Of a DNA stretch of 64,000 nucleotides, positions 25,094-36,341 are shown one piece after another (positions within the stretch are counted from its first letter, which is position 1; every line of letters begins with the position of its first letter). Origin of the DNA: Cyathus striatus. Lineage: Eukaryota; Basidiomycota; Agaricomycetes; Agaricales; Nidulariaceae. Under the pieces are notes generated by a model. The model saw only the letters and a program-made list of their open reading frames with translations, did no database searches and had not been told where the DNA came from. The position numbers and the translations under genes were made by a program. The stretch lies in contig JAOVFP010000003.1 of assembly GCA_025738555.1 (NCBI GenBank), forward strand, positions 5,766,001-5,830,000, written 5' to 3'.

Positions 25094-26022
25094 CTTGCTT
25101 TATACCACTCTGTCTTGTATTGCTTTAATAAGTCGGAGAAAACCTAATAGCTAGCAGATACGGAAGTCTAGCTTTCCGACAAGAGGGTACTTCGTGGTGG
25201 TAGTAATGGGAAGGATGCAGTCTAGTAATCCATCCCAAGCAGGTACAGCTGGGAACTTTCACGAAGATGCATATGAGGTGTCAACTAAAAAAGCCTTCTT
25301 ATGGATCATGAGTCCTCAAAAGGCTGTCTCCCTCCTGATATCCGTCTTGATCATGATCATCCACCGAGATGTGTCAAGAATCGAACTTAATTTATGGTGA
25401 ACAGGATTATCAATCTATTTATAGGTTAACTCTCCCCCGCGTGAGGCAACATTGTGAGTTAAATATAGCAGCTAAGCGGCTCAACCCTGAGCTTTCTGGC
25501 GTGCATAATATCTAACGTCGGGAATGGAATGAAAGTGAATGGATAATTAGTTCAGTAATTCCTAGATGCAAATAGTCATGGTGCTGCTGTTTTCGAGAGT
25601 CCGTGTTCCCAAAGGCATTCACTATTTCAATCACCTGTCACTGACTACTACGGGAAATCTATCATCAAGGGCCCGGACATATCAAACAGATGTACTTGGA
25701 AGCATAGCATTCATAGAAAGGTAACATGTGTGCGTGCACGTAGTTCCCTTTCATAGATATGATGCCGTGAACCTGTGTTTGCACAACGTACGCCGGTGCT
25801 GCAATGTGGCCAAAAAATGAAAACAGAAGTCACTGCAGTATGTACAACTATTCAATTTGATTATCGTTGCCCTCGAGGCAGACGATATCATGGGTCAGAT
25901 AAGTTGATAGTATGAAGGTAGACATTGCTTTCTGAATTTGATACCGTTGGCAAATACGACAACGTCTTCGATTGGCGCTGCCACCACCCTCCTTCGGCAA
26001 ATGGTCTAAACCGAAATATGTT
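25094..26022. other. Spacer between the tandem seven-TM genes
   Basis: 929 bp, including the promoter of copy A and the terminator region of copy B. A 68-codon frame at 25194-25400 (+) has no features of a real gene. Nothing else is seen. Confidence 0.5.
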
Positions 26023-27364
26023 CTAAATCATATTATTAGCAAGTGCGATACTACAATTCGAAAAAATTACTTTTGGAATTCCAAATGCCAAAACACCCAG
26101 TGCTGGGGCTATTAACAGTAAAATTTGTCTGGGTATTATTCACATGTGTAATATTATACTTACTGATTGAGAGAATGATATATAATTGTTTGTCACTCTG
26201 ATCATTGAAAGTATAAATCAAAGAGAATCTGAATGATGAATGATACAATTAAGGGAAGTATCGCTGGGAAGATCACAGTGAAACGTACATGATAACTCCA
26301 AAAGTTGCCACAGTGAAGCAAGCAACTCGGACAATCATTCCAATGGGTATCTGTGCTATAATTTTGACACTTTGTCTCTTTCGACATATATCAATAGCGA
26401 TTATTACTGTATAAGAGTCATTATGACCGAGACCGTACATGCATTCACCATATCCTCCGCTCACCTTCAGCAATAATGATCGGAGTCGCTGTGACTGCTG
26501 TCGTTATTGGCGTGGCATTCCTTATGTTCTTTGTCCTGGTTTTTACCAAATGGGTTGGCGTTGGTGTGTTTTACCAACATAAACAGAAACTTACAAGGAA
26601 TCTCCACTGGAAAGTAAGCAGAAAGGGTCAGCACTTGTCTTTCCGACGAGATCTGGATGCCGTATTCCAAACTAGAAAAATAAGAGATTAATGCATGATA
26701 GTATCAAATTGCTTACAGCTAGGAACACTGCAAACAAAGTAAGATAAATAATCCAAGGAGTGGCAACGAGCTGGTAGTCATCAGGAAATACTGTCGAATA
26801 TTTAAGGGGGATAGTACATACAGCTCCAGTAACAATATATTCCATATTTCTTGTTTTGAAAATAGGTCTTTGACGAACGATAGCTAGAACCTGTAGCAAT
26901 AACTAGAGTCACATACGTCAGTCAACTATCCCGTATCATAAGCAAGTAGTGCTGACATAAAGCACGAAAGAAAATGTAGCACTTGATCCCCTAAACTACG
27001 CCATCAGTTCAAATTTTGCAACAAAAGATCCAACTAGCGCACAACGGAGGCGCTGCATAAGCGAAGGCGCTTTGTGTGATACATAGTCCAGATTTTGGCG
27101 AGGACTTGAATTGCTGTCCAGTGACCAAAAGTAGACAATATCCCGCCGTAAAAATAATCCACGCCATGCAGAAGCTAACCCATATTGCATATCTCTTCTT
27201 CTTATGGAGCATCAAGGACGATATCAGAATAAGCACCATCCCAATAAATCCAAAAATTTGAAGAGTCAAGAAGGCTATTATGTATGGCGGAGACTCTACT
27301 GGTGGGCATTAGTTGGAGATCCATTCAACTATCATACACCAGGACGCACGGGTGCTGGCAGCAT
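26023..27364 (-). CDS. Seven-transmembrane receptor-like protein, copy B
   Basis: A multi-exon minus-strand gene with in-frame splicing from ATG at 27364 (MLPAPVRPVESPPYIIAFLT) to a stop at 26023. Hydrophobic segments: IIAFLTLQIFGFIGMVLILI; WVSFCMAWIIFTAGYCLLLV; AYAAPPL joined to GSSATFSFVLY; WIIYLTLFAVFLA; a fifth (ITTAVTATPIIIAE); IPIGMIVRVACFTVATFGVI; ALGVLAFGIPKVIF. Copy A gives the aligned blocks YAFLTLQLLG, LLLAGQQF, LCLTQTALIYAAP and RLASGPYC against IAFLTLQIFG, LLVTGQQF, LCITQSAFAYAAP and KTSADPFC here. Intron positions largely correspond. Both copies look intact. They are probably cell-surface sensors of a lineage-expanded family. Confidence 0.7.
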
Positions 27365-28439
27365 GTTGACTTGACATCTGTCAAAGTAGAAAGTGAATGT
27401 TAGAGTTCCTGCTCTTGTGTTGACTGCGACCAGACCAGATGGTACGAATGTCGAAGAAGTGGGAATGAGGGAAGAAGAACCGGGATGGAAAATGTACAAA
27501 GGAATCCATCCTAAGATAGGCTGCGTTGTGGGCACTTATACCAGTACAGTGGCTTGTTCTATAGATCAATTAATATGATCTCTGATGAGATGGAATGTAT
27601 GATATTGTCATGGCGGCAGCGCTCTGTGCGTAGATATTTAAAGAACAGTGTGGGAGTTGAGTGGAAGTTGGTGGGAGATGCCAGCTACTTAAACTTATTT
27701 GTGACCATCTATCGATTACGTAACACATACTTATTTATGATTGTTGGTCCAGGACTCCAAGGGGCTTAACACCAAGTATGTATAGCGTTAATAGTAAACA
27801 ATAATAGTAAGATGTAAAACTCTAAAAATACAATATAGTACAACAGATCTAATATGAATCAATGCAAAAGGTAAAAACAGTCTGAAAGCAAGGAGTGAAA
27901 AAGAACATAAACGATCGTAGAGGCAGAATAGTATGGGGGATCTGTTACCAATCTATTACAATGATGGTCGGTGATAGGGTGTGGACCGAAAAGAGATAAG
28001 ACAGGAAAACAAAAAAAGAAGAGTACAGAACGAAAGGGATGATGGTGGTATAGGATGTGATGTGAAGATTGTATTGCATTCAATGCGCGGTGGATGGATG
28101 GATGCGGGCATGCAGAGGGAAATACTCGGTGCAGATAAGATGCTCATGGATGATATATGCGCGTTCGTGATTTGGATCGTACTGCCGCACTAGAAGGTGG
28201 AAAAACAAGCGCAATGGCGGCAGGCAGGTAGCATCGGCGTTGGAGCAGTGAACAGGAAAAGTAAACGGAACAAATCGTGAACGAAGGTACTTAACAAATC
28301 GTGCGGTCTTGATGGACGGGTCTTGTAATCTTAAACAGAAGGAAACGCTTAAAAGGAGCGGTTTCACAAAGGATAGGTCGGAAAGATATATGCGCCTATT
28401 CTCGCGGGCGGGGCGGGTGGTGTAACAAGATCCCAAATC
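27365..28439. other. Long intergenic region
   Basis: About 1.07 kb between the start of seven-TM copy B and the end of the cyclin gene. It contains AT-rich 27770-27860 and purine-rich 27980-28040. No gene supported on either strand. Confidence 0.5.
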
Positions 28440-30176
28440 TCAAACAGATTGGACGTGAGTCCCCTTGAGTGGCGTCGGTGCCATGCTCACTTCGCCAGAA
28501 CCAGAACTCGAGGATGCCCATTTACCCCTCTTCCTCATCTCGACTAAGCTTGATGAACTCTGGCTCCCATAGTACCCCTTAAGAGGTGTCGGCGCCATGC
28601 TCACTTCTCCAGACGTAGACGTCGAAAGCGCACCACCACCCCTCCTCATTTCAGCCAAGCTCGAAGAACTCTGGCTCCTCCCAGCCTCTGCGCACGGCGA
28701 ACACGTAGGTCTCATAGGCGCAGGCGCATACACCGTCGAACGCTCTCTACACACCGAGTCGTACGACCCATATCTCAGTGGACCACCACCCGACCTCTCA
28801 GGCACTGTCTTGGGAGGTAAGTTTTCTTTTGCATGTGTGGTATGCGTTCCTCTAAACCCTTTCGACCACATACGGGCAAGGAAGCTTCCACTCCCACGTC
28901 GTTTATGTGTATCTGCTGCCGCTTTCGCAGGAGACTGAGACTGTGACTGCACCTGAGGCTGTGTAGTCAAAGACGTAGTTGAAGGGGAGTGGTACAGCAC
29001 GGGCATGGTAACGCTACTAGAAATACTTGCTTTCGAGGGCGGGACGGACAAAGCACTACCTGAGGACGAAGCGGATATATTTCCGTTGTTCCCTTGTGGA
29101 ACGCAAGGAAGCGACGTGGTGGAAACTGAAAAGGAAGGATGGGGCAGAGGATGAGCTCGCTTATAGGCCTGCTCTGGGATGGGCCGTAAGTTGAAGGATT
29201 TTTTTTGAGAGAGGTCTGAGGGTAACGTCATGGACGCCATGGACGACATAGAGGTCACGGAGGCCGTTGACCGCAGGGCAGAGGTCTTCGTTGAGGTAGG
29301 AGTTGGTAGCGAGTTCGATTTCATGGGAGTAGTGGTAACGTCACATGGAGGTGTGAGGGGGACACCGACATTGAGAATCATCTCCATCTTAAGTACGAAA
29401 GGTCTCCATTCTCTCAGAGCGTCAGACTCGTTGAACTTGAGGTCAAATTCGAGCAGATAAAGGAGTTGGCGCTCCATGAGGTTGACTTCACGTAAGGGAA
29501 AGAGGTTACCGGCGTGCAGTGCCCAGTGCTTGTTTTTTGGGGAGACATCGTTGAGGTACTTTGCGGCTACAATAAGGGTGGCGAGAAAGACCCTGTGCCG
29601 TGTGCATGACATACCTAGAAATAAATATTAAGTGGCTAGTATGATAAATGGGAAGATGACGTCACCTTTGGCCATGGGAGGTAACCTGACGCGTAGCCTC
29701 TCGAGGTAGATGAGAGTAGTGAGTAGAATAGGCACGTCTACATTGGAAGAACGAACAACGTGCGCGATGAACTTTTCCAAAGGCACGACCTTGGCGGTGG
29801 GTTCAGTTGGTGTTGTTGTCTCAGGTTTCTCTTCAACGACCGGTGGTGGTGGTGGTTGTGTAGCATCTTGTTGCCCATTGAGGGGTGTCTTGAGTGGTGT
29901 GGTGGGAGGCGTGGGGAGTCCAGGATCGACGTCCATGCGTGCAGGGAAAGTAGAGCTGATAGAGTCACCCTCTTCCTCGCCCTCGACGCGGATGGCGCGG
30001 ACGGCCTGCTTGGCGACATGGAGAACCATTTCCATGTGTACGGGAGTGTCAACAAGAGCCAGAAGGGCAGGGCTGTGGGCAGCAAATGGGAGAAGAGAGG
30101 CGGGGTGTCGTGCACCGCGGGGGAGGTTGCGGTGTGATCTTGGCTTGATGGCTCTTGGTTTGGACTTGGTAGCCAT
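28440..30176 (-). CDS. PCL-type (Pho85-like) cyclin
   Basis: Two exons (30176 to about 29666, and about 29610 to 28440) joined across a short intron as PPMAKG-MSCTRHRVFL. The cyclin box runs through VPLEKFIAHVVRSSNVDVPI, LLTTLIYLERLRVRLPP, RVFLATLIVAAKYLNDVSPK and ERQLLYLLEFDLKFNE, matching PCL1/PCL2-type cyclins that activate the Pho85 kinase in cell-cycle and polarity control. The box is interrupted by an acidic, Pro/Thr-rich insert (about 29810-29990). A Ser-rich tail of about 250 residues follows, ending in two near-identical 38-residue repeats with SQSSSSLxEMR and GEVSMAPTPLKG. The S/T-P sites in the tail could be CDK substrates. Divergent from the transporter gene. Confidence 0.85.
28461..28614 (-). 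repeat. Tandem coding repeat in cyclin tail
   Basis: Two copies of a roughly 114 bp unit (blocks starting at 28461 and 28575) encode SSSLxEMR followed by GEVSMAPTPLKG. The nucleotide sequences are still close, so the duplication appears recent. Confidence 0.8.
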
Positions 30177-30711
30177 AGTAAGGAGAGTGGGTGGGGAGGA
30201 CCCGTGTGGTAGGAGTCTCAGGGTGGGACTGTAAAGAAGAATATAAGAAGGAGGGATAAAGGAAGGGCAGGAAAAGAAAGAAAGAAAGAAAGAAAGGAAA
30301 AGTGAAAGAGCGGATAAAGACGAAAGACGACACTGAAAGAAAGGACGACCAACTTATTTCAAACACAGCCAGCCCCGCCAACTTTCTCCCTCCCCTTCTG
30401 CCGTCTCCTCATCTGTCCGTCTCTCTTCCACCATCTCTCTGTCTCTTCCTCCTCCTAGTGCCAGAAATAAAGATAATTAGAGACGCCTATCAGACAAGCT
30501 TACGGCACTGTCGCGGAGTTGCAACCCGTCGTCTCACGTGTCTTACCTCCGTTCCGTAGACTAAGACCGTCAGCGATGCTCTATCACTGACACGACATCC
30601 TCCAGGCCTCGCGTCCACCTCGCCGCAGCCTCGACGTCATGCTCAACACTATATAGCCGTCGTTCTCAACACATCCTTTCACCCGCTTAAGCTTAGATAC
30701 ATCCCGTCACA
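30177..30711. promoter_or_regulatory. Divergent promoter, cyclin / UDP-GlcNAc transporter
   Basis: 535 bp between two divergent starts. On the cyclin side lies a GAAA microsatellite (about 30271-30298). A TATA-like element (actatatagcc, about 30647-30657) lies about 60 bp upstream of the transporter start and is a good candidate core promoter. Confidence 0.5.
30271..30298. repeat. (GAAA)n microsatellite
   Basis: Seven or so units of gaaa, slightly imperfect, about 100 bp upstream of the cyclin start codon. Confidence 0.9.
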
Positions 30712-32029
30712 ATGCTCGCTCTCCTATCAGACTGGTTCTCCACTCTCTCTCTCATCTTTGGAGGATGCTGCAGGTGCGTCTTCATCGCCTTCAGAAATAT
30801 TCATATCTTCACATGAATCTCTTCAGCAACGCAATCACCCTAGAACAGCTCACCTCGCACTATCCACACGCCGGATCACTAATAACCTTCTTCCAGTTCC
30901 TTATCATCTCCCTTCACGGCCTGCCCAAGCAGCTCATCTGGACATCTCGTGGTCCACGCTTACGCCAGAGAAAGATCCCACTCACCCCATACTTGATTCA
31001 AGTCACATTATTCTATCTTATTTCCCTCCTCAACAATATCGCTTTTGGGTACAAGATCCCCATGGCTGTTCACATTATTTTTAGAAGCGGGGGTTTGGTC
31101 GTCAGCATGCTGCTTGGGTGGCTGATCAATGGAAAGAAGTATATTTGTCACTACTTCTCACATGAGTAATATAAGTCTGACATATTCCATTTAGATACAG
31201 CGCGACTCAAGTGTTGTCTGTTCTTCTAGTCACTCTCGGTGTCGTATTAACCACTCTTTCCGCCTCGCCAAAAGCGCGGCCCAAATCATTCTCAACGCAA
31301 GATGTGAACCCATACGCCTACCTTGCGGGAATCGGCATCCTAACCGCAGCCTTGTTCCTCGGTGGCTTCCTGGGCATCGTGCAAGAACGCACCTGGGCAC
31401 GGTACGGCAAGCCACCCCCTGCATCTGCCAAACAACCAAAAGGAAAAGAAGTCACCAAGAAAAAGGACGACCCTCCAGCATGGCAAGAGTCCATGTTCTA
31501 CCTCCACTTCCTCGCCCTCCCCATGTTCTACCCCCTTCTCCCTGACCTCAAATCCCAATTCAGCAACATGATAGCCGGTCCACGAATGGAATATCCCGTC
31601 CACCTCCCCACTTCACTCACCGCACTCCAAATTCCCCCTCCCCATCGCCTCCCCCGACCTTCGTTCCTCTCCTCCCAGAATTTCTTCACGTTCAACCCGC
31701 AATACGACACCCTGCTCATCTCGTTCCCCGACGCGTTCTTGCCACTGGTGCTTAACACCCTCACTCAGCTCTTCTGCGTCGCAGGGGTGCACAGACTCAC
31801 AACGCGAGTGACCAATCTCACTGTGACGCTGGTTCTAGTCGTGCGCAAAGCCGTGAGTCTAGTTATCAGTGTTCTAGGGCTCTTTGGTGCCGGTGGTGGG
31901 AAGGGAGGTGGAGATGTCGATTGGAGAATGATGTGGGCAGGAGCGGGTTTGGTGCTTTTAGGCACTATCGGATACAGCTTGGGAAGTACAGCGAAGAAGG
32001 AAGTAAAGAAGAGTTTGAAAGAAGAGTAA
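30712..32029 (+). CDS. UDP-N-acetylglucosamine transporter (YEA4 / SLC35B4 type)
   Basis: Three exons: 30712 to about 30772, about 30826-31138, and about 31197-32029. The joints give GGCC-SNAITLEQL and NGKK-YSATQVLSVLL. The order of hydrophobic helices and the motifs HPHAGSLITFFQF-like (YPHAGSLITFFQFL), FYLISLLNNIAFGYKIPMAV, HIIFRSGGLVVSMLLGWL and QVLSVLLVTLGVVLTTLSAS match the UAA nucleotide-sugar transporter family, YEA4 subgroup. These proteins sit in the ER or Golgi membrane and exchange UDP-GlcNAc (or UDP-xylose) for UMP, supplying chitin and glycan synthesis. A loop rich in Lys (about 31430-31480) and a Pro-rich loop (about 31590-31660) are longer than in yeast. The C-terminus KKEVKKSLKEE is a lysine-rich tail that could aid ER retention. 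Confidence 0.9.
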
Positions 32030-32164
32030 ACATTATTCTCTGTATTTTACTTGTATTTTTATTTACTTTATTATATTCTTACTTCTATTTAATGAATGGC
32101 GAAGTTTCCCATGTATGTTATACAGCACGGCTTCTCGATACTGTAATGAAAGAGCATCGATCCA

Positions 32165-33770
32165 TCACATTATTTCAACCACCACCTCAACTTCTATCCC
32201 GAGTTCTTCTCCAAGACTATTCAGTAAGGTGACAGCTAAGCCACGGTCGCGTTTTCCTGTAATGTATTTGAGAAACGACAGAGGAACAGGGAATAATTTT
32301 TGATCCTTGACCACTGCGGAGGCGGATGCCCGAGAGCGCATAATTATTTCCAATACGGAAACAACAGCACCATTACCCATCCATGACCCTTTTCGCGCTT
32401 CCAGTTTCCGCAGCAAAGGAAGGAAATGCGTCGTATTCCACACGAGATTATCAAGAACTCGCCATTGACTGTTGAAGAAAGAGATAGCTCTTCAAGGTCG
32501 TGAAGTTCCCAAGAAAGAAGTGCAAAGGACTGTCAACTAGATGTAACTGCTTGATAGTACCTTTTGACCTTTGAAGCATGGATAGAAATGAGTGCATATC
32601 TGTGATGTCTCCTGTGATCTCGATGCTATTGAGAGAAGGGACGCCTAATTTAGGCAAGGAATCGTGCTCAGTATCATCAATGTCATGCTCGCAAATGGTG
32701 AGTGATTGTAGTGATGGAAACTGTATCAGTTGTGATGGAGGTGGATCAGAAGGAATATTGTCGATCCAGCACAACTTTTCAAGCAACGGCATAGCATGCA
32801 GTAAAGAGTGCAAACTTTCTTCCGAAATACTGCTGCACATGCTAATTGTCAGTTTCTTCGCGTGGCTGAAAGGAAATTCCGAAGCATCAGGAAGGACGAT
32901 TCCGATTAAGTGAATTTCTTCCAGTGCAGCTGCATCTTTGAAGATAGAGAAAGATGGGGGTTCGTAGTTATTATTACGTTCGACGGTAAGCACTCAAAGC
33001 CGTGATAGTCCTTGTTGCTGTATCAAGCTTGCCATTTCAGTCCCTGAAACTGCCCCTTCGAGAATATAAGAATCTATTGCGAGATACAACCATCGGTCAG
33101 CATGCTTTGCAACAATGGCAAGCATGTCGACGGGAAATGCCCAAGGTCGAGCAGGAAGAACATATATTGTCAAGGGAGCATTTCCAGAGTACTCAAGACA
33201 CGCCATAATGCGCCGAGTAACAAGGCATTCGTTGAAATCCCTAGCATGCGTGTTAATACCCATCCTAAACGTATTCCATAATGTCGGGGTACTCTGTGCC
33301 ACTTCCCGCCAGCGCACGCAGACTTGTTGCAGGTCCCAAATAGGCCCCCTACTACAGCCTATGTCGAGGATATCCCCGGAACATGCATATAAAAATACGT
33401 CACCCAGGAGCTCGATGGGTAGGTTGCGTATAGGTGCCAATAATGAACGTTGGAAATTGAGCAATGTGCGAGCATTTGACAAACGCGTTTAAAGAAGCCC
33501 AACAGCCGTCTGATGATAAGTCAGTTCGGTTTTCAGAGCCCGAATGGTCTCTTCAGTAGAAGAAGTCAAGTCTTGTATGGTAGCGCGTTCGGAAGGGTTG
33601 GGACGTAGTGCGAAGGAACGGTGGTTGAGGTAGGTTCTTGAAGGGGGATTTTACTAGCGATTCCATTCAAATGGCTCTTCCATACCTCTGGTGGAAAGCC
33701 ACTGGAGAATTAGTAACGAAGTATGTAAATTTAGAATGAAACTGTCTGGCTCACAATGACATGAGCCTAA
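32165..33770 (-). pseudogene. F-box/LRR protein pseudogene, inverted paralogue of 36342-37997
   Basis: Aligns along its length with the intact F-box gene on the other strand, including the intron whose acceptor precedes GFPPEVW (about 33700). The F-box part is RNLPIELLGDVFLYACSG. Lesions on the minus strand: an apparent one-base loss near 33590, a TAA at 33489-33491 (CAA, Gln, in the intact copy), a TGA at 32994-32996 (CGA, Arg, in the intact copy), and a small deletion with frameshift near 32480-32505. After that the C-terminal part WNTTHFLPLLRKLEARKGS continues in another frame to about 32165. Both nonsense changes are C-to-T. A partial product from internal starts is possible but unlikely to be functional. 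Confidence 0.85.
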
Positions 33771-34083
33771 TATTCGCTTTACGACAACTCTCTTGAAGTT
33801 CCACGTGTAGCTTCGGCGACAGCGAACATACCGCGTGAATCCATAACCCCTTATAACCCATGGGTATCTACCGACGCGATGACCCCTATCTAGGTATGGG
33901 TGAAACAAAGTCGCCCTCGGTACAACTTAACTTTTAATCCAATCTTTCATGCATTATGTATGTACAATTATCATACATTCAGCTATCCACGAATATCATA
34001 CATATTATACAGAAGAGAATGTGCCTACGCGCACATACATATACGCCCATTACTCCCCACAATTCATAGTAAGTACAGCAAGT

Positions 34084-35954
34084 TCAAGAACTGTTAAAAC
34101 CCGTTTGCGTGAATTGTAAGTCCATTGTAATCGAGCCATCGGCAGCGTCCACCTTGCCAGTCTGAGAATCAACAGCCATAGGATAAGAAGGATACTCTTT
34201 CTTGTAGAGCTCGCGTAAGCTTGCGACGGAGCGATGGCGCTTGAGCAGCCATGCGAGGTTGTGCTTCTCTTTCGGGAAATATGGATCCTAGGGAGGGTGT
34301 GAGAAGGGTATAGTTAGGAACACAAAAATGCGCACAGGACAATGTTGGGCTAAAAGTGCGAGATTATCTCTGAGTGGCATCGACGTGCCTCCGTAGACGT
34401 CCTAACATATATCACCGTGAACTCTAGACCTCAAAAGAAGAGAACAAAGATACCTTTTGCCAATACATCATATCCCTCATATACAATTCCTCAACGTACA
34501 AGTTCGCCAGCTGCTTGGCGCGCGCTCTGAATTCGTATCCTTTGCGGTGCCGGCGGAGGTCGTCGACCTGGTCAAGATAGTGATGCCAGCTCCGCCATTG
34601 GTAGTAATCTTCCTCTTCCAGGAAGGGCGGAACCCAGCCGTGGCGCAGCATAGCCCATGATTCGCGGCTCTGGAGGATGTCAGGAGTGGCTAGAGCCCTG
34701 CGGAAGAAATATGATGTTACCTTCGAATGTTCCCCGCCGGAAGACTCGTGCATTTCCGACATCCGCTGCTCGCGTACGCTGAGTTCAATGGCATACTCCA
34801 GCCCAAGCCATTCGTCGTTTTCATCAGCTAACGCAATATCTGGTTCTTCTATGACTAGTGTTTCCTCTAGCTCGGGTAAGGCCTCTGGAGCATCGTCGAT
34901 AAGTGCTTCGTAGTCCTTTAGGATTGTCAGTGCTTATAAGCAAGAGAAAACAAGAGGGTATTACAACGGGATGCACGGGTTGCTTGCCTTGCTTTATCTC
35001 ATGTGAGTGGCGCTCGATGTACTGTCTGTCATCTTCTTCTTCCGGAAGGGGGTCGTACCCGTTTGATAAGGCAGGAGACGAGTCGACGTCGACATACGCC
35101 ATATCTGGAGTCAAGGGAGGAGTGTCGGAGTCTGCTGAGGATCGCGAGCGGGAGACAGAGAGAGGTTGCAAGATAGAGGAGTCGTCGACGGGAGAGAGAC
35201 GACTGGCCATGTCGACGTCTGCATATTCATGTTGTTGTAGTTGCTGTTGTTCAAAAGACCATTGTGAGCCCATTGTGGCTTGATTTACATCTGAACAGTG
35301 CCGAGCATAAGCAAGAGTACAGAAAGAGGAGGATTCAATTAAGGGAGTGGCAGAGGTGGAGCAAGCGGGCGTATGATTAGAACAACTGGCGGCTTTAGTA
35401 CTTGGAGCAGATGTTTGGATGGAGATACAATTGTTCGCAGCGTGATTCTCGAAGCTCCTGATCGAAGGTGTAGCGTCATAGTATCCAACTTGTTCCACGC
35501 CTCGAGCGGTGGGAGTAGCTGTTTGTGCTTGAGTTTCGGATGTGCTCCAGCGGTTGTGAGCGGGTGGAAACTTGGTTACGTCCCGCCAGCCTTGGAGGTT
35601 GTTTGAGTTTAGCAGTTCGTTTGTAGCTGGAGGAGGAGAAGAGAAAGGATCAGGAGAAAGGGGCTCAGAAGGAAGTTCACATCCAGCAAGCATTTGGGGC
35701 CGAAGGAAATCTACAGCATGTCGTAAGGCGGCAGGGTCCCTGTGCAGAGCCATATCTCGGGATTGAGATAACAAACAGTGAGAGTGCAGAGCGGTATTGT
35801 CAGAAGCAGGCCAGGAGCGAGGGTGTCGCGTATCCAAGTTATTGTTCAGCAACCTAGATAGGAAACAGGGTTGTTGACCAGGACAATCGCGGCCGCCCTG
35901 GGAGCGACCATCTGACACTGGAGTAGAACAGATTCCTGGTGGAGTGGCTGACAT
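34084..35954 (-). CDS. Uncharacterised protein, disordered N-terminus and Trp-rich C-terminal domain
   Basis: Multi-exon minus-strand gene. The start chosen is MSATPPGICSTPVSDGRSQG at 35954; an in-frame upstream ATG at 36041 is less likely. Introns near 34926-34970 and 34396-34453, and a last one about 34289-34337, join in frame through KDVYGGTSMPLRD to DPYFPKEKHNLAWLLKRHRS. The first 350 residues are Ser/Pro/Gln-rich. The C-terminal 200 look folded and rich in aromatic residues (SWAMLRHGWVPPFLEEEDYY, QWRSWHHYLDQVDDLRR). I do not recognise the domain. The gene ends at a TGA at 34084, between the F-box pseudogene and the intact F-box gene. Confidence 0.65.
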
Positions 35955-36341
35955 TTTAAATTTAAGGTGACAAGTGCTCGACCAGTCACCAATCTTTCGA
36001 CGCGTCTTGTCACGTATTGTCACAACTCGACGTGACCGCATCCAAGCGCCAGCCTCAGTTGGCCTCAGTTTTCTCCCCTTTGTAGACTTCTACTAAGTAT
36101 ACTTAGTCGAAGTTGAATCGTCTGTTTTATCCGTAGGAGCTAAAATATATGGGCTGTCATTGATATGGACGACAGAGAACAGGGTGGCTTATTTATGTGG
36201 ATTCGGAGGTTGTTCGGAGGACGAAAGAGTTGTTGCTGATTCAATGCTGGTTATAGGTCCACTCAAGGTCCACTCAGCTTGAAGTGGTACGAGTACCATG
36301 AATTAAAAGCTTGAAGCTCGAAGACATTAAACGGCTGTTCA
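35955..36341. promoter_or_regulatory. Divergent intergenic region
   Basis: 387 bp between divergent starts of the unknown protein and the F-box gene. It includes repeated words (cagttggcctcagtt at about 36055-36070; ggtccactcaaggtccactcagctt at about 36256-36280). No clear TATA box. Confidence 0.4.
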
